64,000 bases of DNA from Pelagimonas sp050633425 (GTDB lineage: Bacteria > Pseudomonadota > Alphaproteobacteria > Rhodobacterales > Rhodobacteraceae), in contig NZ_JBOEGM010000024.1 of assembly GCF_050633425.1 (NCBI RefSeq), positions 18,958 to 82,957 of the forward strand, given 5' to 3'. Position 1 is the stretch's first letter. Every line of letters begins with the position of its first letter. Positions 26,313-35,004 of the stretch are shown here, piece after piece. A program made the position numbers and the translations under genes. The notes beneath the pieces were generated by a model. It was not told the DNA's origin. It ran no database searches and saw only the letters and a program-made list of their open reading frames with translations.

Positions 26313-26802
26313 TTGCAACAGGGCAATTTGTACAAAACACCGAAGGGTTAGGGGAGATTGCCCCGCAGCTTTGATGGCTCAGATAAAACCTCTTTATACC
26401 AATCTGTCCGATTCCATCGAAGCTTCGAACAATTTGGGGGAGGATCGGCACTTGAGAGTTCATATGCCGACGGTTTTTGATTAAATTCGGGTAGGGTTGG
26501 TTAATTCCAAGAGACGCCTTCGGAATACGTGTTGTAAGCGTCGCAAATCCCCCAGTTCCGAACGCCGACATAGTTTAGGCGATGGCTACTTTCAGCCCGA
26601 AGCAGACTTTCGTTCAGGTGTAGGCGGAAGTCCCGAGGGCGGACGAAGCAGCCGTTCTGACGAGAGCGTTGAATGTCTACATTTCCCTAATTTAACAAGC
26701 GCACGTACCCAAACATGTCAGGTGAAAACATGACTGTCGAATTTCTACCATCGAGCGCGAACGACGGATTGAAGCACGGTTGTAGGTTCATACTTTTATG
26801 AC
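26313..26802. other. 490-bp spacer without recognisable gene
   Basis: No frame here has family motifs or a good start. The stretch after 26480 resembles decayed sequence in a typical roseobacter spacer. It separates nusB from the convergent LysR gene. Confidence 0.5.
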
Positions 26803-27699
26803 CTACAAAAGCCCCGAACGACGGATGTCGCTGTGCGCAAAGTCGATCAGCGCGCGCAGTTTGCGCGGCAAGGTCCGCCCCTCAAGATAGGCGGCACTGA
26901 CGGGAAGGGTCTCGCCCTCGAAACCGGGAAAGAGGCGTTTCAAACGTCCAGCATCAATTGCCGCCGATAGTGAGAACTTCGGCCCATAGACAATGCCATG
27001 CCCGTCCAACGCCAGCTCGCAGGCGGCATGAGCCGAGTTCACCATATACCGCCCGGCGGTCGAGGCGCTGTGGTCTTCCCCGCCCTTAAAGAACCCCCAT
27101 TTGTGTGTGGCTTGGCGGTTGGTGTCCACGATGCACGCATGGTCGCTTAGCTCGTGCGGCTGGCTGGGTTCTCCGTGGACCGCCAGATAGCTGGGCGAAG
27201 CCGCAGCCATGATTTCCAGCATCCCCAGCTTGCGCGCTTTGACGGACAAGGTCTGGGTCACACCAATGCGAAATGCCAGATCAATCCCGTCGCGCGCCAA
27301 GTCGACATAACGATCGCTAAGCCGCAAGTCTATCCGCAGGTTCGGATGTTCCGTACCAAACCGGCCGAGCATTCCAGCCACATAAATCTCGCCGAAGGTC
27401 ACCGGGGCGGACACCCGGATGGTGCCCGTGAACCCGCGCGAGCCTTCGCCCGCTTCGGTCAGCAGATCGTCAAGCTCGTCCAACAGGGCCGGGGCGCGCG
27501 CCAAAAGATCTTCGCCGGCGGGGGTCAGACCCACTTTGCGGGTGGTGCGTTGTAACAGGCGAACACCAAGACGGGCCTCAAGCTCGGCCACGTATTTCGA
27601 CGTTAGCCGGTTTGAAATGCCCATCTGATCGGCCGCTGCCGTGAAAGAGCCGGTCTGCGCTGTGGCCACAAAGGCGCGGAGCCCATCGACGATATCCAT
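26803..27699 (-). CDS. LysR family transcriptional regulator
   Basis: From ATG 27699 (MDIVDGLRAFVATAQTGSF) the protein has 298 residues. The winged helix-turn-helix is at about 1-60 (TAAADQMGISNRLTSKYVAELE), followed by a periplasmic-binding-protein-like effector domain. The CrgA/AaeR-like branch fits, but the inducer cannot be read. It is divergent from a DoxX/dioxygenase/GST operon, and a perfect TGTGGAA-N5-TTCCACA palindrome lies 32 bp before its start. It probably controls that operon and itself, perhaps in response to quinones or aromatics. Confidence 0.9.
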   Translation of the reverse strand: MDIVDGLRAFVATAQTGSFTAAADQMGISNRLTSKYVAELEARLGVRLLQRTTRKVGLTPAGEDLLARAPALLDELDDLLTEAGEGSRGFTGTIRVSAPVTFGEIYVAGMLGRFGTEHPNLRIDLRLSDRYVDLARDGIDLAFRIGVTQTLSVKARKLGMLEIMAAASPSYLAVHGEPSQPHELSDHACIVDTNRQATHKWGFFKGGEDHSASTAGRYMVNSAHAACELALDGHGIVYGPKFSLSAAIDAGRLKRLFPGFEGETLPVSAAYLEGRTLPRKLRALIDFAHSDIRRSGLL

Positions 27700-27730
27700 G
27701 AAAGACGTCCCCTTTCGATAAGGAACAAAA

Positions 27731-27749
27731 TGTGGAAAGTCATTCCACA
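27731..27749. promoter_or_regulatory. probable LysR operator
   Basis: TGTGGAA-AGTCA-TTCCACA is a perfect 7-bp inverted repeat with T-N11-A geometry, between the lysR start (27699) and doxX (27853). Confidence 0.65.
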
Positions 27750-27852
27750 AAGTCGCCATTCTGTTGATGGTCTGCAAGGCCTAATGTCTTCTCAAAAGGA
27801 CGAGACGGCTCAGATCGAGCTGCCAGCCTGAACCCCGAGAAGGAGACTTGAA

Positions 27853-28275
27853 ATGATTGACCAAAAAACCGCTCCCTATGCCGCGACTGTTTTGCGTGTC
27901 GCGACCGGCATCACGTTTATCGCCCATGGGCTAACCAAAGTTATGGTCTTCACCGTGCCCGGCACCGTCGGTTACTTCGAAAGTCTGGGCCTGCCCGCTA
28001 TCGTGGCCTATCTGACCATTCTGGCCGAGTTGGCTGGCGGCGCAGCACTGATCCTTGGCGTCGCAACGCGGCTGATATCACTGGCCGTCCTGCCGGTTCT
28101 TTTGGGTGCTGTATGGGTGCATTCCGGCAATGGCTGGATGTTCAGTAGCGCAGGTGGCGGCTGGGAATTCCCACTGTTCTGGGCCGTCGCACAAGGCGTC
28201 GTGGCCTTGCTGGGCAGCGGAACCTACGCGTTGAAACTCCCCGTCATTGAAAAAGTTCTGGGTCAATACGCCTGA
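27853..28275 (+). CDS. DoxX family membrane protein
   Basis: The 140-residue protein has four hydrophobic segments: TVLRVATGITFIAHGLTKV, AIVAYLTILAELAGGAALILG, LISLAVLPVLLGAVWV and FPLFWAVAQGVVALLGSG. The GxxFxxHGxxK start and the ELxGGxALILG block are typical of DoxX/YqjF proteins, which sit in the inner membrane and are linked to quinone or thiol redox stress. Genes for a DOPA-type dioxygenase and a YqjG-like reductase follow, as in the E. coli yqjF-yqjG pair. It is probably induced by the divergent LysR regulator. Confidence 0.88.
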   Translation: MIDQKTAPYAATVLRVATGITFIAHGLTKVMVFTVPGTVGYFESLGLPAIVAYLTILAELAGGAALILGVATRLISLAVLPVLLGAVWVHSGNGWMFSSAGGGWEFPLFWAVAQGVVALLGSGTYALKLPVIEKVLGQYA

Positions 28276-28289
28276 TTAACATGATCCCT

Positions 28290-28313
28290 CAAAGGCCACT
28301 TCGGTGGCCTTTG
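28290..28313 (+). terminator. UUCG stem-loop between doxX and the dioxygenase gene
   Basis: CAAAGGCCAC and GTGGCCTTTG form a perfect 10-bp stem with a TTCG tetraloop. There is no T tract after it (GACCAG), so it may be an attenuator, RNA stabiliser or weak terminator inside the operon. Confidence 0.65.
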
Positions 28314-28333
28314 ACCAGTCTAGGAGAGTCCCA

Positions 28334-29161
28334 ATGAGCGTGACCCAGTCCCTTCAGCAGTTGAAAAGCAGCCTCAAAGCGAGCGACCGTATGCCTCTTG
28401 TCTTTTTGGGGCATGGATCGCCGATGAATGCCATCGAGGACACTGAATATAGCCGCAGCTGGATCAATCTTGGCCGCGCGCTGCCCCGCCCACAGGCGAT
28501 ATTGGTGGTTTCGGCCCATTGGATGACACGCGGTTCCACGTTGGTTGACGTTTCAGCCATGCCGCGAACGATCCACGACTTTGGCGGCTTTCCACAAGCG
28601 TTGTACAATGAAACTTACCCCGCCCACGGAAACCCGCAATTGGCGCGCGAGGTGGTCTCATTGTTGGCCAGCCATCACGCGCAAGAGGACGACACTTGGG
28701 GGCTTGATCACGGGGCTTGGACGGTTCTGAAATACCTTTACCCAGATGCGGATGTGCCGGTGTTTCAGCTGTCCATCGACATGACAAAAGGTCTGAACTG
28801 GCATCTTGAAACAGGACAGCTGCTGTCAGATTTGCGCGATCGTGGCGTGTTGATCCTTGGCTCTGGCAATGTGGTGCATAATTTGCGGGCGTTGGATTGG
28901 GCACAGGGGCGGCCAAAAGACTGGGCCACCGAATTTGACACGCTGTTTACTGATCGCCTGTCCGAGCGCGATTTTGGTGCCCTGACAAACCGACCGCAGC
29001 TTGGCGCGCTATTGCACAAGGCGCACCCGACGCTGGATCACTATATCCCGACGCTGACCATTGCGGGGGCTTCGGATGCGCGCGACCAGCTGACTTTTAT
29101 GAATAACAGTTTTGATCTTGGAACGCTTTCGATGCGCTCCTTTGTTTTCCACGCGATGTGA
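28334..29161 (+). CDS. ygiD: 4,5-DOPA-extradiol-dioxygenase-type ring-cleaving enzyme (LigB fold)
   Basis: The ATG at 28334 gives 275 residues. The N-terminal MPLVFLGHGSPMNAI holds the first metal histidine; the second metal site is in PRTIHDFGGFP, and LGSGNVVHNLRALDW holds a further conserved histidine. The family uses Zn or Fe to open catechol-type rings such as DOPA. E. coli YgiD is the best-known bacterial member. Here it lies between doxX and a glutathionyl-hydroquinone reductase gene, suggesting joint handling of catechols or quinones. The native substrate is unknown. Confidence 0.9.
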   Translation: MSVTQSLQQLKSSLKASDRMPLVFLGHGSPMNAIEDTEYSRSWINLGRALPRPQAILVVSAHWMTRGSTLVDVSAMPRTIHDFGGFPQALYNETYPAHGNPQLAREVVSLLASHHAQEDDTWGLDHGAWTVLKYLYPDADVPVFQLSIDMTKGLNWHLETGQLLSDLRDRGVLILGSGNVVHNLRALDWAQGRPKDWATEFDTLFTDRLSERDFGALTNRPQLGALLHKAHPTLDHYIPTLTIAGASDARDQLTFMNNSFDLGTLSMRSFVFHAM

Positions 29162-29173
29162 AGGAATGAAACG

Positions 29174-30145
29174 ATGCTTGTGAACGGTACATGGGTTGAG
29201 AATTGGCAACCGGTACAGAACGCGGATGAAAACGGGCGCTTTCTGCGTCAGGTTTCTTCCTTTCGCAATTGGATCACACCTGACGGCAGCGCAGGCCCAA
29301 CAGGCGAAGGGGGCTTTAAGGCCGAGGCAGGACGTTATCGTCTTTACGTTGCGCTGATCTGCCCATGGGCATCACGCACCTTGATCGCGCGCAAACTGAA
29401 AGGGCTTGAGGACATCCTGCCAATCACTGTGGTGAACCCCACTCTGACCGACCAAGGGTGGCGCTTTGGCGGATATCCCGGTGCCGATGATGACCCGCTG
29501 TTTGGGGCCAGCTATATGCACCAGATCTATACGCAGGCTGATCCGAATTTCACCGGTCGCGCGACGGTGCCCGTCCTGTGGGACATGAAGCAAAACGTCA
29601 TGGTGAACAACGAAAGCGCCGATATTCTGCGCATGTTGGACACGGCGTTTGAGGGGTTGGTTCCGTCTGACCTGCGCCTGTGTCCAGACGATCTCGCCGA
29701 CCAGATCGAGGCGCTGAACGAGCCGATTTACGAGAAGCTGAACAACGGTGTTTACCGCGCAGGTTTCGCAACCTCGCAGGAGGCCTATGATGAGGCGACC
29801 ACCGGCATTTTCGACACGCTCGACCGGCTGGAGTCCCTGTTGCAAGGCGAATACCTTTTCGGCGATCGTTTGACCGAAACCGACATCCGCGTGTTCGTGA
29901 CCTTGATCCGGTTTGATGCCGCCTATCACGGGCTGTTCAAAACCAACCGTCTGCGCATCGCAGATTATCCCAAACTGTCCACATATATGGAACGCATCCT
30001 CAACTTGCCCGGCGTCATCGACACCGTGAACATGGACCACATCACCCAGGGCTACTATTCGATCAAAGCGCTGAACCCGCTTGGCATTCGTCCCACAGGG
30101 CCTGCGCATATCGCAAAGCTGCTGGCCACAGCGCGGGCGGCGTGA
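29174..30145 (+). CDS. yqjG: glutathionyl-hydroquinone reductase (Xi-class GST)
   Basis: The 323-residue protein has the Xi-class GST layout: a long N-terminal extension, the active-site CPWA motif at Cys63 (ALICPWASRTL), a thioredoxin-like fold with TVPVLWD, and an all-helical domain ending in the long tail that forms the family-specific dimer. It reduces glutathionyl-hydroquinones to hydroquinones with glutathione. It follows the dioxygenase gene by 12 bp with a GAAGGAA ribosome-binding site. Together with DoxX and the dioxygenase it suggests quinone detoxification. Confidence 0.94.
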   Translation: MLVNGTWVENWQPVQNADENGRFLRQVSSFRNWITPDGSAGPTGEGGFKAEAGRYRLYVALICPWASRTLIARKLKGLEDILPITVVNPTLTDQGWRFGGYPGADDDPLFGASYMHQIYTQADPNFTGRATVPVLWDMKQNVMVNNESADILRMLDTAFEGLVPSDLRLCPDDLADQIEALNEPIYEKLNNGVYRAGFATSQEAYDEATTGIFDTLDRLESLLQGEYLFGDRLTETDIRVFVTLIRFDAAYHGLFKTNRLRIADYPKLSTYMERILNLPGVIDTVNMDHITQGYYSIKALNPLGIRPTGPAHIAKLLATARAA

Positions 30146-30961
30146 AGGGGGCAATGGTTCATCGTTCGCGACACAAATGAGGGATGATTGACCAGCGATG
30201 TTCCAAGAACCCTGCCCAGGCACCATTGTAGCTAACAAGGTGATACGAACTCTGGTGCAATGGACCAGAAATTCAAGGTCTTTCGTTCTATTCTCCGAAG
30301 CAGACATCTGCCGCAATGCAGAACGGCGGACACATGGGCTCCAAGCCGCCTTGCGGCGATGCGGCAGCACACCTGCGGCGAAATCATGTGTGATCAACGC
30401 TGCCCAGTGGCTGCTTTCAGCCCTTACAAGCCACTCGTGCAAAGCGCAATTTGACTACGATGGGCGGATTGCCGACATTCGCCGCGTGTGCAAAAATTTT
30501 TGCCCGTAGTTTATTCAAGCGGACATTCATGCCCACCTATAGCTGAACCTTAGCACCACGTCGCGTACCCAAGTCGGCAAGTCCATGGGTCCTACCCAAA
30601 TGGCCTGACTAGCGTTGCCGTTCGATTTCGAGGTGGACACATCGGGCGTACCAAAGCTGCGGTGAAGTATTGATCTTGTGCCGAGCGTAGTTGAGCATCA
30701 CCTTTGGTATCCCAAATTCGAAGAGGACCTACATCAGCGCAGATATGTTGCAATTGCCATCGGTTTAGAAGCCAGTTTTGTCGCACTCATGTTTAGATTC
30801 ACAATGATGATCAACATGGTGCATTTAGGTTGGGCGGTCTTAATGGGGCCCCGTCCACTGTTACCACAAGCTGTGAGGCCGACCGAATACGAACGAAAAA
30901 GGTGATCTGGCGTCATCGCAAACTTCGTGGTGTTGTGTTCCCAAGGGACCAATGCGTCGTG
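30146..30961. other. 816-bp spacer without recognisable gene
   Basis: Short open frames occur on both strands, but none shows motifs, a supported start or continuity with neighbours. Composition is AT-richer than the flanks. It marks the left end of the accessory region. Confidence 0.5.
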
Positions 30962-33900
30962 CTACCATTGAACGTTTAGCTTTCGAAACGACTCCTCAAT
31001 CTTGATCCTTTGGATTGCCGAAATGGCGAACCACGTATCAAGGTTGGCCAATTCGGCCTTTTCTTCCAAGCTATCCATGTCGTATCTCGTGTAGTCGACA
31101 AATTTCTTGCGTTCTGTGTTGTCTGTGGCCAGACACGCCATAGCCTTGCTATTCTTCATTCGTTCCAAGGCCAGTCGCATCCTGGCGCGGTTGCTGCGAT
31201 CCAGACCGATGATATTTGTTTCGGCATACGACAGATACCTGCGTGCGTCCAAAAGAGCTTGTCGGTGCAACTCGAGATCCTGCGGGGTTTCCGAATTATA
31301 ATCCAGTGGCTGGCTCATAATTCGTAAGACCGAGGCTTCCAAGATCATCAGGCTTGCACGTTCGCGCGAATAGCGAAACAAGTGTTTCGACAATTTGTCA
31401 CTGACCCAGCGCGCCTCGCGAGAAAAGGACCCGAGAAGAAGGCCGGCAGGCTTCTCTTTTCCAACCTGGTGACTGATACGCTTGCGCCGCGCCGCTCTTT
31501 CAAGGATCAGGCACGTTCGGATGCAGGACCGTCCGGCATGGCCGGAATGAAAGAACCTTTGCCCGTCGGGCTCGCGGCGAAACACCTCCATACGGAGAGC
31601 TTCGGCGATCTTATAGATGGACAGCGATTCGCAGAACAAGCGCAAAGGGTCCTTGATTTTTTGATCGTCGCCTGCATAGCGGATCTCGAGCTCGGTCAGC
31701 TGGTCCCCGACGCGGCGCTTTTGTTTCAGCAATAAACCCTTGTATGGGCGGGCGCGTAGGAAATCCGCATCAATGGCCACTCTTTCACTGATCCGATACA
31801 AGGCATCCGCAAAATTTACTGCCAGGTCGATCGGATCAGCAACGTCGTCAAAGTAGGTCAAGATCGTGATCGCACATTCCCGAAACGTCTCAGTATCGGG
31901 GCTGCGTTGGGAGGCCTCGCCGGACTGGACCAGACTGAAATACCTGTCCGCTGCTACGTCGCGTTGGGCTTCGATCACGTCGCGGAGCTTCTGTCCTGCG
32001 GCAGGCAACTCGTCGAGGCAGGTCCACAGTCTTTCCCATCCCGTTTCGCTGTCGATGGTTTCATCAAGGAGGGAGATGTTGAACTCATCCTTGAGGTGAC
32101 GCAGCTGAAACGCAGGTGCCTTGCGACGCAGTGACTCTTCAACGCTGCGAGTTGGGATCGATTGGATACGTTGGATAACGCGCGCGGCTTCGTCGCTTTG
32201 GTTGAGTGCCATGGCCGCATGGCCTTGATTGATCAGGAAGTCCTCAATGATCTTGGGCTGGAACCGAAATTCAGCTTTGATCAACGAGACGGATTCATGA
32301 TCGTCGCTTTCAACATCATAGTATGGATTCAACAGCCAAGGTTGATCAAACAAGGCTAGAATATCCCGCTTGAGACTGTCCCGTGCGTAATGGCGGGCCA
32401 GGTTCCAGGCCGGGGGACGCTCAACAATCCGGCGAAACAAGAACTGGTAGATCCAGACATAAAGCTCGCGAGGGTTTTCGGGACCTTCAAAGTAGCAACT
32501 CGCCATCACGGGGGTCTTTTTGACACGTACCCCGAATTTGCTGCGTTTCAGAGGCAGACTGAGAAGCCCATGATAGACCGCGCTGAAAATGCGGCGAAAG
32601 GCACGAACATTCGGGACATGATCGCTTCCGAAATTCCGCAGCGCGTGGGTTTGCTGACTGATGGCTTCTTCGAACAGCGACCGATGCACGATCTCGAAAT
32701 CGTGAATTCCGGTATGAAACCGCCCTGCGGCGATCAGCTTGATGACCGCTTCTTTGAACATTGGGTCGGCAAATTCGAAAGCGACATCGCTTTGACCTTG
32801 TAACCAGGGGGCGTCGCTTTCTAATGCCAATGTCTCAAAAATCGGCGGGGCCTTGTCGTAGGTTGGAAACCCGTCGTTCAGGGTCGGGCGGATCATGCCC
32901 CCAGTGCTAGCTTCGATGTTTTCAAAAAACTCTTTGAGCGCCTCGGCATCTGTCAGAACCGTCAATTCGGATTCGTCGAGATTTGGCGATGTCATTGCAC
33001 GCAAGCGCCGGCAGATGCGGGCCAAACTATGTGCCTTGAGGCCACAAGGCACCTGAGCGAGCATTAGGATGGTTTGCAGCGCGAGGGCTGAAGTTTCTGA
33101 AATTCTCTGGAGGATGCGCTCAACAATAGCAAGCATCGGTGAATGCTCGTGTGCTAGCTCTTCATCCATGTTTTCCAAAAGCGACCAAACCGCCTCTGCA
33201 GCCTCGGCTGGGTTTTCGGGGCTCAGCCCTTCGTCAAGACGCAGATAAAGGTCCACTGCATCAAAGAGAGTCTCATCGGCATTATCGCGGACTTCTGAGT
33301 CATGAGCTTCCATCAGGTCCTTAAACACATCGCGATAGATCAATGGGCACAGATCTAGAATCTGGCGAATCTCAGCCTCGGACGGCTTCGCGATCTCGGC
33401 TTCGAGAACTTGGAGAACAGCGCGTTTTTGTTCGCGGCGAAAATGACCGGTCGGCCGGTTTGAGACCACAACAATGCGGTTACGCTGATATTGCTTGAGG
33501 TCGAGGAACTGGTCACCCGTGGTGCCATCCTGGCCGTTGCCCTTTAGGGTGTCGCTGATCGGAGGGTCGACCAGTCTCAGGATCAGGGAACTGAAATGAT
33601 CGTCACGAATAGTGCGCAACAAGTCGCGCCCAATGGAGTCCTCATCCCAGATAGACGTATCGAGCGCGTCATAATATCCGTCGAAGATCAGGACATGAGG
33701 TTTTTTGGCGAGAACCAGCTGGATTTCACGCACAAGACGCGCGGCATCGTAACTACGTTTATAGATTTCGCAATGTGTTTCGTCGACACCCACACCCGCG
33801 GCCAAAGTCAGAAGGATGTCGTCGAAAGATCGTGTGGGCGCAACCGGCTTTCCCGGCTCTGCTTGCTGAGCGTACCCTGATAACGCGATCCGCAATACTG

Positions 33901-34711
33901 CGACGCCGTTTTGGGTGTGGTAGCGCCCTTGGGACTTTAACTTTGTGTTTAGCTTATCTTCCAGCGTTTCGCTAAAAGCGGTGCCGTCCCGCCATCGCCC
34001 TGAATGATAAACATTGAAAACCGGCACCGCATGCTGTTCGAGCTCTGGCGCCAGGGCGAAGCCCTCCACCTTTTCAAACAAAACTCGCCGTTCGTTGAGC
34101 ATAAAATTCTGGTAGACAAAGGCCCGAGGCGCGGATTTCTTGTTTTTATGAGGGGCAACTTTCTTAACCGGCTTGCCCATAAGAAAGCTCTCGAGTTCGA
34201 GCACCGCGGAGGTGCCTTTGAACTGTATACTTTCAAAGACGGTCGACCAATCTTGAGCGACATCCCGCCGCTTGGCCAGCAACTGGATCATCGCCTTTTC
34301 GATAGCCAGCCAAACTGGCATGGTTCTTTGTTGTTCGGCACCGGGCAGTTCGTGGGTCAATTTCAGCTTATTAAAATAACTGGTGAGTTTACCGACCTTT
34401 CGACCTTCGTCTGTGTCGTCCTGTAGGGCATCCACAAATGGTTTCAGCTTTTCTTGCAGTGTCGCGTCGCTACATGGCTGACCTGCGTCACCCAAGAGAG
34501 ATTTCAGACAGTGAAAGAGCACCATCCGACGGGGATGACGCGCCAAGACCGGGACCGAGGCCTCATTGTCAAGAGACATCTGCTTTTTGGGCCATCGCAC
34601 CTGATGCGTGAGACCGTCAATTGGAACAAATTCCCATTCAACCCCATTTTCCAAAAACGACCGCCATGCCAGGTCGAGACCTTCAATGGAATTCAAGGGA
34701 TGCTTCGGCAT
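30962..34711 (-). CDS. large NTPase-like protein with degenerate P-loop and helical C-terminal half
   Basis: This 1249-residue protein is unknown to me by name. An N-terminal helical part (about 1-200) leads to an NTPase-like core. A Walker-B-like strand HVLIFDGYYD is at about 339-348 and a sensor-like strand RIVVVSNRP at about 412-420. Where the P-loop should be, VYHSGRWRDGT (about 235-244) keeps the GxxxxG spacing and the Thr but lacks the lysine. The remaining ~800 residues look helical and repeat-like, as in STAND-type signalling ATPases. There are no membrane segments. It is divergent from a PBP-like operon, with a 293-bp shared spacer. A role in defence or signalling is only a guess. 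Start MPKHPLNSIEG has GAAGG upstream. Confidence 0.7.
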   Translation of the reverse strand: MPKHPLNSIEGLDLAWRSFLENGVEWEFVPIDGLTHQVRWPKKQMSLDNEASVPVLARHPRRMVLFHCLKSLLGDAGQPCSDATLQEKLKPFVDALQDDTDEGRKVGKLTSYFNKLKLTHELPGAEQQRTMPVWLAIEKAMIQLLAKRRDVAQDWSTVFESIQFKGTSAVLELESFLMGKPVKKVAPHKNKKSAPRAFVYQNFMLNERRVLFEKVEGFALAPELEQHAVPVFNVYHSGRWRDGTAFSETLEDKLNTKLKSQGRYHTQNGVAVLRIALSGYAQQAEPGKPVAPTRSFDDILLTLAAGVGVDETHCEIYKRSYDAARLVREIQLVLAKKPHVLIFDGYYDALDTSIWDEDSIGRDLLRTIRDDHFSSLILRLVDPPISDTLKGNGQDGTTGDQFLDLKQYQRNRIVVVSNRPTGHFRREQKRAVLQVLEAEIAKPSEAEIRQILDLCPLIYRDVFKDLMEAHDSEVRDNADETLFDAVDLYLRLDEGLSPENPAEAAEAVWSLLENMDEELAHEHSPMLAIVERILQRISETSALALQTILMLAQVPCGLKAHSLARICRRLRAMTSPNLDESELTVLTDAEALKEFFENIEASTGGMIRPTLNDGFPTYDKAPPIFETLALESDAPWLQGQSDVAFEFADPMFKEAVIKLIAAGRFHTGIHDFEIVHRSLFEEAISQQTHALRNFGSDHVPNVRAFRRIFSAVYHGLLSLPLKRSKFGVRVKKTPVMASCYFEGPENPRELYVWIYQFLFRRIVERPPAWNLARHYARDSLKRDILALFDQPWLLNPYYDVESDDHESVSLIKAEFRFQPKIIEDFLINQGHAAMALNQSDEAARVIQRIQSIPTRSVEESLRRKAPAFQLRHLKDEFNISLLDETIDSETGWERLWTCLDELPAAGQKLRDVIEAQRDVAADRYFSLVQSGEASQRSPDTETFRECAITILTYFDDVADPIDLAVNFADALYRISERVAIDADFLRARPYKGLLLKQKRRVGDQLTELEIRYAGDDQKIKDPLRLFCESLSIYKIAEALRMEVFRREPDGQRFFHSGHAGRSCIRTCLILERAARRKRISHQVGKEKPAGLLLGSFSREARWVSDKLSKHLFRYSRERASLMILEASVLRIMSQPLDYNSETPQDLELHRQALLDARRYLSYAETNIIGLDRSNRARMRLALERMKNSKAMACLATDNTERKKFVDYTRYDMDSLEEKAELANLDTWFAISAIQRIKIEESFRKLNVQW

Positions 34712-35004
34712 TCGGAACCTTCGTCTTTACGTGGAAATGGTAAATGATTGCCACTTTAGGTAGGTCGCTCTGACAACAAAAGCGCTAAAATATGAGAAGA
34801 CTGCGACTTGATTGCTCATTTTTTCGGATAAACACTTTCTTACGTCCAATTTCATGAGAAACCTCTTGCCTTCTCTCGAAATCCAAATTGGTTACTGAGA
34901 TCTTAATTCGCTCCAGAAATTCCGTACGGTTAATTTCTTTCTAACTCACGAACGATCCCTGAGATTCGTGCTCATTGTTTCCTCACCACTGCCCGGAGGA
35001 AGCC
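34712..35004. other. AT-rich divergent promoter region
   Basis: This spacer separates the start codons of the NTPase-like gene and the PBP-like gene. It is clearly AT-rich and must hold both promoters. A partial AAATTCCG hairpin resembling the double-hairpin repeat is near 34914-34934. I see no convincing operator. Confidence 0.5.

Noticed and set aside
25582..26571. A 329-residue minus-strand frame opposite ribH and nusB
   Set aside because: Antisense to two certain genes, no motifs, composition of a shadow frame.
29372..30442. A 356-residue minus-strand frame opposite the YqjG-like gene
   Set aside because: Antisense shadow of a confident gene; the extra part in the spacer has no motif or start.
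30146..30961. Real genes in the spacer after the YqjG-like gene
   Set aside because: Several frames of 60-100 residues exist, but none has a ribosome-binding site plus motif support.
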